Notes under the pieces: generated by a model
Databases searched by the model: none
Seen by the model: the letters and a program-made list of their open reading frames with translations, nothing else
What the model was told of the DNA's origin: nothing
Assembly: GCA_002070025.1 (NCBI GenBank)
Contig: MWCL01000002.1
Coordinates: 1-64,000, forward strand
Origin: Spirochaetes bacterium ADurb.Bin215
GTDB taxonomy: Bacteria; Spirochaetota; Spirochaetia; Treponematales; Treponemataceae
Reading direction: 5' to 3'
Length of the DNA stretch: 64,000 bases
Shown here: positions 58,848 to 64,000 of the stretch, in pieces
Layout: every line of letters begins with the position of its first letter
Position numbering within the stretch: position 1 is the stretch's first letter
Translations under genes and position numbers: made by a program

Positions 58848-59749
58848 CTTGCGCCCTTCTCGTAGGGTTTGCCCGCAGAACGGGGCGCGTAGTCCTTGCC
58901 GCTGAATATGACCAGGGTAAGAAGCGTAATCGCGTACGGCATGATATTGAATATTTCGGTGGGCAGACTCCGCAACAACGTAAAGTCGGTAGCGATGATC
59001 GAGAACGCGAGGGCCGTACCGAAGAGAAGCGAGGCACCCGTTATGCCGAGCGGCTTCCATCGTCCGAACGATACAACCGCAAGCGCGATGAATCCATGTC
59101 CGTTCACCGTGGTCGAATTGAACTGTGTATTCGTGGTGAGAACGAGACAGCCGCCCGCGAGACCGGCAAGAATACCGGACAAAAGAACAGCGGTATACCG
59201 CATGTTTCTCACATTCACCCCGACCGACGCGGCCGCATGCGGGTTTTCCCCGCAGGCCCGGAGCCTGAGACCGAACGGACGCTTGTAGAGCATGAACCAG
59301 GTCAGGGCAATTACCGCGAGTGCGATGAACGCGGTGGGATATATTCCCCCGGGACCCGGCATCATGCCGAGACGGAACTGACGGGTCCGGTCCATTCTGA
59401 ACAGGATTTGCGAGAGGAAGATGGTCACGCCGGTCGCAAGGAGATTGATACCGGTACCTGAAACGGTCTGGTCTGCGTTGAGTGAAATGGCCGCAAATGC
59501 GTGTATTAACGAGAACAGCATGCCGAACAGGGCCCCCGCGGTGAGGGCTATCCAGATGGATTGAGCTCCCATCACCGGTTCCAGGAAAAAGTGCACGGTG
59601 GCTGCGGCAAACGCGCCGAACACCATGAGCCCTTCGAGCGCGATATTCACCACACCGGATCGCTCACAAATCATTCCCCCGGTAGCCGTAATCAGGATGG
59701 GAGAGACAAGCATGAGAATGGTCGGAATCTTGCCAAGAAGCTCATTCAT
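58844..59749 (-). CDS. ABC transporter permease, BMP/nucleoside type (second)
   Basis: 301 residues from ATG 59749, which overlaps the upstream stop (ATGAATGA); TTG 59755 is too close to the GGAGG. The BPD_transp_2 pattern is MICERSGVVNIALEGLMVFG near residue 28, with 8-9 membrane segments, RLRACGENPHAAASVGVNVR and GFIALAVVSFGRWKP. With the other permease it forms the channel of a nucleoside importer. Confidence 0.92.
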   Translation of the reverse strand: MNELLGKIPTILMLVSPILITATGGMICERSGVVNIALEGLMVFGAFAAATVHFFLEPVMGAQSIWIALTAGALFGMLFSLIHAFAAISLNADQTVSGTGINLLATGVTIFLSQILFRMDRTRQFRLGMMPGPGGIYPTAFIALAVIALTWFMLYKRPFGLRLRACGENPHAAASVGVNVRNMRYTAVLLSGILAGLAGGCLVLTTNTQFNSTTVNGHGFIALAVVSFGRWKPLGITGASLLFGTALAFSIIATDFTLLRSLPTEIFNIMPYAITLLTLVIFSGKDYAPRSAGKPYEKGAS

Positions 59750-60863
59750 GGTCAACTACCTCCTGTACTACCTTCTTTCTTTGCGAATATCTGATAAAAA
59801 TCCTGATACCGGTACGCACTGCAATGAATACGACAACAAGACCCTGAATAATAAACGTGATTTCCTTCGGTATCCGGTTTGATTCCATGAGCGGCTGTGC
59901 GCTCGCGAGCATGCCGAACAGGAGACCTGAAAGCATGGTTCCGAACGCGGTGCTGTTGCCCACAAGAGCAACGGCGATGCCCGCAAAGCCGTATCCGTCA
60001 TTTCCCGCGAGAACCCGTCCGAACCGGAAGGATCCCAGTGCGACGATACCGCCGGCAAGACCGGCGAATGCGCCGGCGATTGCCATGGAAAGGATGATGC
60101 TCCGAATTACCGGAATACCGCTCGCCCGGGCGGCTTCCTTGTTGAACCCGGTCGCCCGGAGTGCAAAACCGGTCCGGGTTTTTTCCATGATGAACCAGTA
60201 CACCAGAACAGCGAGGAACACGAAGATAATGCCGAGATTCAGCATGGACCCGCCGGTCAGCTTCTCGAGAACCGACGAACGAAGCAACGCGGTTTCAGGG
60301 AACGAGGGCGTCCGATAGGTATTGGTGCCGGGGATCCGCATGACGAGAATCCGCGACGCATATAATGCTATGTAGTTGAGCATGATGGTGGCGACGACTT
60401 CAGATACCTGGTATTTCGCCTTGAGAAACCCGACGATGGCACCCCAGAATGCCCCCGCGAGAACGGCGAGCAGGAGCGCAGCAAACCAGTGTACGCCGGG
60501 AATTTGCGGTCCCAGAATAGCCACGAACTGGGCAACGGTGAGTCCGACGACATACTGCCCTTCACCGCCGATATTGAAGAGGCCGCAACGCGCGGCGAAT
60601 CCCATGGAAAGACCGCAAAGTATGAAGGGCATTGACTGCGCAAGCCACTCGCCCACATACCGGATATAAAACCGGTTGCGATCAAGATTGTATCCGGTGA
60701 GTACCTGCAGGATTGCCTTGTACATGCCGGCGGGGTTTCTCCCGACTATCACGATTAGTATGGTCCCGCACAGGAATCCGAGCAGAACCACCAGGACCGA
60801 AAGCGCTCCGTCGGATGTCATGAGAAGCTCGCGGATTGTTCGTCGTTTTTTGTCCGTACTCAT
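59742..60863 (-). CDS. ABC transporter permease, BMP/nucleoside type (first)
   Basis: 373 residues with 9-10 membrane helices; starts ATG 60863, overlapping the ATPase stop by 4 nt. The family loop AARCGLFNIGGEGQYVVGLT and FALRATGFNKEAARASGIPV (EAA-like contact with the ATPase) are present, then YGFAGIAVALVGNSTAFGTM. Longer N-terminus than its partner. It overlaps the second permease gene by 8 nt. Confidence 0.92.
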   Translation of the reverse strand: MSTDKKRRTIRELLMTSDGALSVLVVLLGFLCGTILIVIVGRNPAGMYKAILQVLTGYNLDRNRFYIRYVGEWLAQSMPFILCGLSMGFAARCGLFNIGGEGQYVVGLTVAQFVAILGPQIPGVHWFAALLLAVLAGAFWGAIVGFLKAKYQVSEVVATIMLNYIALYASRILVMRIPGTNTYRTPSFPETALLRSSVLEKLTGGSMLNLGIIFVFLAVLVYWFIMEKTRTGFALRATGFNKEAARASGIPVIRSIILSMAIAGAFAGLAGGIVALGSFRFGRVLAGNDGYGFAGIAVALVGNSTAFGTMLSGLLFGMLASAQPLMESNRIPKEITFIIQGLVVVFIAVRTGIRIFIRYSQRKKVVQEVVDHE

Positions 60864-62407
60864 GAAACTGTTTCCTCCGTTTGCTTCTCCCGTTTTGAAC
60901 CGGCCATCATGAAGCCGATCTCCTGTTCATTAACCTCGCCTTCATTGAAAATGCCCGCAATCTCTCCGTGTGAAATGATGGCGATGCGGTCGCAGAGATT
61001 CATTATCTCGTCCAGTTCAAAGGATACGAGGAGAACCGCCCGGCCCTTGTCCCGCTCTGCGACAATCCGTTTCCGGATGTATTCTATCGCGCCGACATCC
61101 AGACCACGGGTCGGCTGGGCAATGATGAGCACATCGGGAGAGAGATCGATCTCGCGCGCGATGATGGCTTTTTGCTGATTGCCGCCGGACATGTTCTTGA
61201 CCGGCATGAGCGGACCCTCGCCGGCCCTGATATCATATTCACCGATAAGTTTTTCCGCGTGATCATACATGACCGCGTAATCGAGTACGCCCAGCGGTGT
61301 GGAATACGGCGAGCGGTCGTAGTTTTTTATTACGAGGTTTTCAGCGATGCTGAAATCCATGACAAGCCCGTGCCGCTGCCGGTCTTCCGGAATATGCCCG
61401 AGCCCGGCTGCGATGCGTCCTTTAATTGAAAGGGAAGCAATATCCTTTCCCCGGATACGTATTGAACCCGATTCAAGAGGAAGCATGCCGGTTATGCCGT
61501 AAATAAGTTCAGTCTGGCCGTTTCCGTCCACACCGGCGATACCCAGGATTTCTCCTGAGCGGACCGAAAGGGAAATATCTTTTACGGCGATGAGGCCGCG
61601 GCTGTTCTTTACCGAGATGTTCCTCAATTCAAGAAGCGTTTCTCCCGGTTTGGCCGGCTCCCGGTCAATATCGAAACGGACGGCGCGGCCTACCATCATT
61701 TCTGCAAGCTGTTCTTCGCTCACATCGGCAACCGTAACCGTATCTATACTCTTTCCCCGGCGGAGGACGGTACAGCGGTCCGCAACTTCCTTTATCTCGC
61801 GCAACTTGTGCGTGATCAGGATGACGGTTTTACCCTCGCTCTTGAGCCGCCGGATAATGTCCATGAGTTCGTCTATTTCCTGGGGCGTAAGGACGGCGGT
61901 TGGCTCGTCCAGAATGAGAATTTGCGCGTCCCGATAGAGGGTCTTGAGGATTTCAACCCGCTGCTGCATGCCGACACTGATGTCTTCGATTTTATCGGTC
62001 GGGTTAACGCTGAGCCCGTACTGCTCTGAAAGTTTGGCGACCCGCTTTTCGGCCGCCGCCAGATCAAGCATTCCAAAACGGTGCGTACATTCCATCCCCA
62101 GGATAATGTTTTCGGTTACGGTATAGTTATGCACCAGTTTGAAGTGCTGGTGTACCATGCCGATACCAAGACGGGTTGCCGCGTTGGGATCCTTGATCTC
62201 CACTTCCTCGCCCCGTACCCGGATGGTACCGTCGTCGGGGTCATAAATGCCGAAAAGAACCGACATGAGCGTCGATTTGCCCGCGCCGTTTTCTCCGAGC
62301 AGGGCGTGGACCTCATTGTCAAGAACAGTCAGATTGATGTGGTCATTCGCCACCACACCGGGAAATATCTTGGTTATTCCGCGCAACTCTATCGCTGCAG
62401 ATTCCAT
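60860..62407 (-). CDS. ABC transporter ATPase, BMP/nucleoside type
   Basis: 515 residues from ATG 62407 (AAGGAG upstream). Two tandem ATPase domains. The first has Walker A LLGENGAGKSTLMSVL, signature DISVGMQQRVEIL and Walker B ILILDEPTAVLTPQE. The second has the degenerate Walker A IAGVDGNGQTELI and signature NMSGGNQQKAIIARE with LIIAQPTRGLDVGAI. This is the RbsA/YufO layout. It powers import, probably of nucleosides. The terminator-like hairpin upstream separates it from the binding-protein gene. Confidence 0.94.
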   Translation of the reverse strand: MESAAIELRGITKIFPGVVANDHINLTVLDNEVHALLGENGAGKSTLMSVLFGIYDPDDGTIRVRGEEVEIKDPNAATRLGIGMVHQHFKLVHNYTVTENIILGMECTHRFGMLDLAAAEKRVAKLSEQYGLSVNPTDKIEDISVGMQQRVEILKTLYRDAQILILDEPTAVLTPQEIDELMDIIRRLKSEGKTVILITHKLREIKEVADRCTVLRRGKSIDTVTVADVSEEQLAEMMVGRAVRFDIDREPAKPGETLLELRNISVKNSRGLIAVKDISLSVRSGEILGIAGVDGNGQTELIYGITGMLPLESGSIRIRGKDIASLSIKGRIAAGLGHIPEDRQRHGLVMDFSIAENLVIKNYDRSPYSTPLGVLDYAVMYDHAEKLIGEYDIRAGEGPLMPVKNMSGGNQQKAIIAREIDLSPDVLIIAQPTRGLDVGAIEYIRKRIVAERDKGRAVLLVSFELDEIMNLCDRIAIISHGEIAGIFNEGEVNEQEIGFMMAGSKREKQTEETVS

Positions 62408-62433
62408 TGGTTTCTCCTTGCGGGATACAGTGC

Positions 62434-62470
62434 AAAAAAAGAGCTGTCCGGTGTATTGCAACCGGACAGC
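62434..62470 (-). terminator. Intercistronic terminator/attenuator after the BMP gene
   Basis: Minus strand GCTGTCCGGT / 8-nt loop / ACCGGACAGC, then TCTTTTTTT. It lies between the binding-protein gene and the ATPase gene and probably lets more binding protein be made than transporter. Confidence 0.88.
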
Positions 62471-62489
62471 CCGTACTAACGATCAGAAA

Positions 62490-63590
62490 TCAATTATCCT
62501 TGGCTCCGAGTCCGGCGGGAACCGCCTTGGCGGCAAGCGCTTCGCGGTAGGTCGCGTACAGCTTGATTTTGCCGTTGATAACGTCGCGCTTGATTTTCTC
62601 GACTTCGCCGACGATGTCGGAACCGAGCGCCTTGTTGCGGGAAGAATACCCCACACCGCCGGCCTTCATGTCCAGTACGACGACCTTGGATTCGTAGGTA
62701 CCGTCCTGAACGGACTTGAGGGCATATTCCGTGGACGCCTCAACCTTCTTGAGCATGGAGGTCAGTACGGCGGATTCTCCGTCCGTATATACTCCTTCCT
62801 CATACTGGTCGGAATCGACACCGATGGCCCATACGTTGCGTCCCTGGCTGCGGTATTCCTTGGCCTGGGCGATGGTACCGTTACCGGTTCCGCCGGCCGC
62901 TGAATAGATGGCGTATACACCGGAATCATACCAGTTTTTGGCCTGGGCTTTTGCCAGTTCGGGCTTGCCCCAGTCGTTCGCATAGTAGTCGACGATCTCG
63001 GCTTCGGGAGTTACGGAAAGAATACCCTGTACGTACCCGACTTCGAATTTGGTGATAACCGCGCCGGGAACACCGCCGATAAAGCCGAATTTAGGATTCT
63101 TGATGCCGTCTGCTTTTGCCTTGAGCGCGGCAATCACACCGACGAGGTAGGAACCTTCGTGTTCGGCGAAGGTGAACTGCATGACATTCGGCAGTGCGAC
63201 CCAGTCAACGTCCACGATCATGTATTTCTGATCGGGATACAGGGGAGCTACTTCGCCAAGAGCATCAGCGAAAGTAAAGCCGGTAACACAGATGAGATCA
63301 TAGCCTTCATCTGAAGCTTGCTTCAGGGTAGGAATGTACCGGTCCTGGGTTTGACAGGTAACCACATCGTACTTCACGCCGCGGCTTTTCTGGTTATCCC
63401 AGGTGTCGCCGTAGAAGGAGAGAATTCCGCGCCATGCGGCAGCATTGAACGACTTGTCGTCAATACCGGTAGCATCGGTAATGAGCCGGATTGTCGGACG
63501 ATCGTCATTGGCAGCGGCATCCTGACCGCCGGCCGCGAAGAGGGAAAACGCCATGAGCACAACGAGCGCAAACGCCAGTATCTTTTTCAT
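62490..63590 (-). CDS. BMP/PnrA-family nucleoside-binding protein
   Basis: 366 residues from ATG 63590 (CAGGAGGCCTT upstream). Signal peptide MKKILAFALVVLMAFSLFA, with no cysteine in the lipobox region (SLFAAGGQ), so it appears to be a soluble periplasmic protein although most BMP relatives are lipoproteins. Family features: LITDATGIDDKSFNAAAWRG, DLICVTGFTFADALGEVAPL, NVMQFTFAEHEGSYLVGVIA, FGFIGGVPGAVITKFEVGYV, IYSAAGGTGNGTIAQAKEYR and AIGVDSDQYEEG. These match the purine-nucleoside-binding PnrA/TmpC type. Confidence 0.92.
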   Translation of the reverse strand: MKKILAFALVVLMAFSLFAAGGQDAAANDDRPTIRLITDATGIDDKSFNAAAWRGILSFYGDTWDNQKSRGVKYDVVTCQTQDRYIPTLKQASDEGYDLICVTGFTFADALGEVAPLYPDQKYMIVDVDWVALPNVMQFTFAEHEGSYLVGVIAALKAKADGIKNPKFGFIGGVPGAVITKFEVGYVQGILSVTPEAEIVDYYANDWGKPELAKAQAKNWYDSGVYAIYSAAGGTGNGTIAQAKEYRSQGRNVWAIGVDSDQYEEGVYTDGESAVLTSMLKKVEASTEYALKSVQDGTYESKVVVLDMKAGGVGYSSRNKALGSDIVGEVEKIKRDVINGKIKLYATYREALAAKAVPAGLGAKDN

Positions 63591-63641
63591 AAGGCCTCCT
63601 GATTTTTCTTGACGCGGCGGAATGCCGCGCCCACAATGTTG

Positions 63642-63670
63642 AGTATAATTGCTTTCCTGCGATAACTCAA
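63642..63670 (-). promoter_or_regulatory. Promoter of the BMP transporter operon
   Basis: Minus strand TTGAGT (63665-63670), 17-nt spacer, TATACT (63642-63647). Downstream in the leader is a 6-bp hairpin CGCGGC/ATTCC/GCCGCG (63613-63629). The -10 overlaps a plus-strand TATAAT (63644-63649). Confidence 0.65.
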
Positions 63671-63689
63671 GAGAAAGGAGCACCATAAC

Positions 63690-64000
63690 ATGTTTGACAT
63701 GTACCTTGTCGCCGGCAGTATCAATACTGACTACAATGTCCGCCTTCCCGTCCTGCCCGTTCCGGGTGAAACCGTAACCGGAACATCATTTTCACGGGCG
63801 TTTGGCGGTAAAGGCGCGAACCAGGCGGTGGCCCTGGGCCGTCTGCTCGCCGGAAGCGACAAACCGGTATATTTCGCGGGAAAACGGGGCAACGATGATG
63901 ATGGCAGACGGGCGAAAGAAAATCTCGAATCAAATGGAGTGGATACCCGCCTTGTCGACACTGCTGAAAGCCATACCGGCATGGCCCTCATTGAAATTGA
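63690..64000 (+). CDS. rbsK: Ribokinase (PfkB family), 3' end outside window
   Basis: 103 residues visible from ATG 63690, with AAAGGAG 9 nt upstream. It begins MYLVAGSINTDYNVRLPVLP (after MFD) and has VPGETVTGTSFSRAFGGKGA followed by NQAVALGRL, the first PfkB signature; AGKRGNDDDGRRAKENLESN fits ribokinase. It phosphorylates ribose (or a related sugar) to ribose-5-phosphate. Divergent from the nucleoside transporter operon, consistent with use of ribose freed from imported nucleosides. The C-terminal catalytic aspartate lies outside the window, so the exact PfkB subclass is not proven. Confidence 0.85.
   Translation, partial: MFDMYLVAGSINTDYNVRLPVLPVPGETVTGTSFSRAFGGKGANQAVALGRLLAGSDKPVYFAGKRGNDDDGRRAKENLESNGVDTRLVDTAESHTGMALIEI

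Noticed and set aside
58848-59060. 71-codon N-terminal extension of the HD hydrolase at 57621
   Set aside because: It lies within the permease gene; TTG 58847 with AAGGG and a stop/start overlap is preferred.
63609-63649. TTGACG and TATAAT as an rbsK promoter
   Set aside because: The spacer is 29 nt, far outside the usable range.

Overview
The window is chromosomal DNA of a spirochete, most likely a member of the Treponema lineage. The evidence is two adjacent FlaA-type periplasmic flagellar sheath proteins beside class II aldolase, a flagellar basal-body operon joined to topA/dprA and a reduced division (dcw) cluster in an order I recall from Treponema pallidum, and an Rsb-like phosphatase/antagonist/kinase trio. 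Base composition looks near 50-53% G+C and even throughout. I see no insertion sequence, prophage, CRISPR array or rRNA gene. Coding density is very high, and no gene-free stretch reaches 300 bases.

Layout. 1-4.8 kb: end of a ParB-like gene, an RsbU/RsbV/RsbW-like partner-switching module, a bidirectional terminator, and two uncharacterised leftward genes. 4.9-8.8 kb: aconitase, an HD phosphohydrolase and a ComFB-domain protein. 8.9-10.7 kb: tRNA-Pro and tRNA-Arg, then a TGS-fused nucleoside kinase. 10.7-32.8 kb: 22 leftward genes with almost no gaps. In transcription order they are mraZ, rsmH, ftsL-like, murF, ftsW, ftsQ, ftsA, ftsZ, xerD, a TPR lipoprotein, dprA, topA, xerC, hslV, hslU, flgB, flgC, fliE, fliF, fliG, fliH, fliI, fliJ. 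They start at a promoter with a five-box MraZ operator. 32.9-38.4 kb: a small protein with a PD-(D/E)XK-like partner, a cyclic-nucleotide-domain histidine kinase, two flaA genes, aldolase and a membrane protein. 38.5-42.1 kb: infC-rpmI-rplT, a coiled-coil protein, zapA, manA and a YaiI/YqxD protein. 42.1-44.6 kb: a GAF-HD-GYP phosphodiesterase facing away from a PilZ protein. 44.6-47.4 kb: an RNA methyltransferase, a pseudouridine synthase and a GH3 hexosaminidase. 47.5-51.3 kb: a Na+-pumping decarboxylase (oadG, oadA, oadB). 51.4-53.7 kb: phosphohexomutase and a DnaQ-like exonuclease. 53.7-57.6 kb: RpoS-like sigma factor, a degenerate LysM/M23 protein, a cNMP-domain protein and an OmpA-like protein. 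57.6-64.0 kb: an HD hydrolase, a BMP-type nucleoside ABC transporter and the start of ribokinase.

Functional themes are division coupled to chromosome-dimer resolution and flagellar assembly; c-di-GMP and cyclic-nucleotide signalling (HD-GYP, PilZ, ComFB, two cNMP domains); Na+-linked fermentation; and nucleoside salvage.

Points that stood out are: an MraZ operator that contains the mraZ ribosome site and GTG start; divergent oad/pgm promoters whose -35 boxes overlap; several genes whose -10 box lies 6-8 nt before the ATG with no Shine-Dalgarno (candidate leaderless mRNAs); a PilZ protein whose two c-di-GMP motifs are about 210 residues apart around a GAF-like segment; an OadA with two biotinyl domains; and an M23-fold protein without its catalytic histidines next to rpoS. 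I did not find one clearly new multi-gene system. The best candidates are the small protein plus PD-(D/E)XK pair, the HD plus ComFB pair, and the coiled-coil plus ZapA pair.
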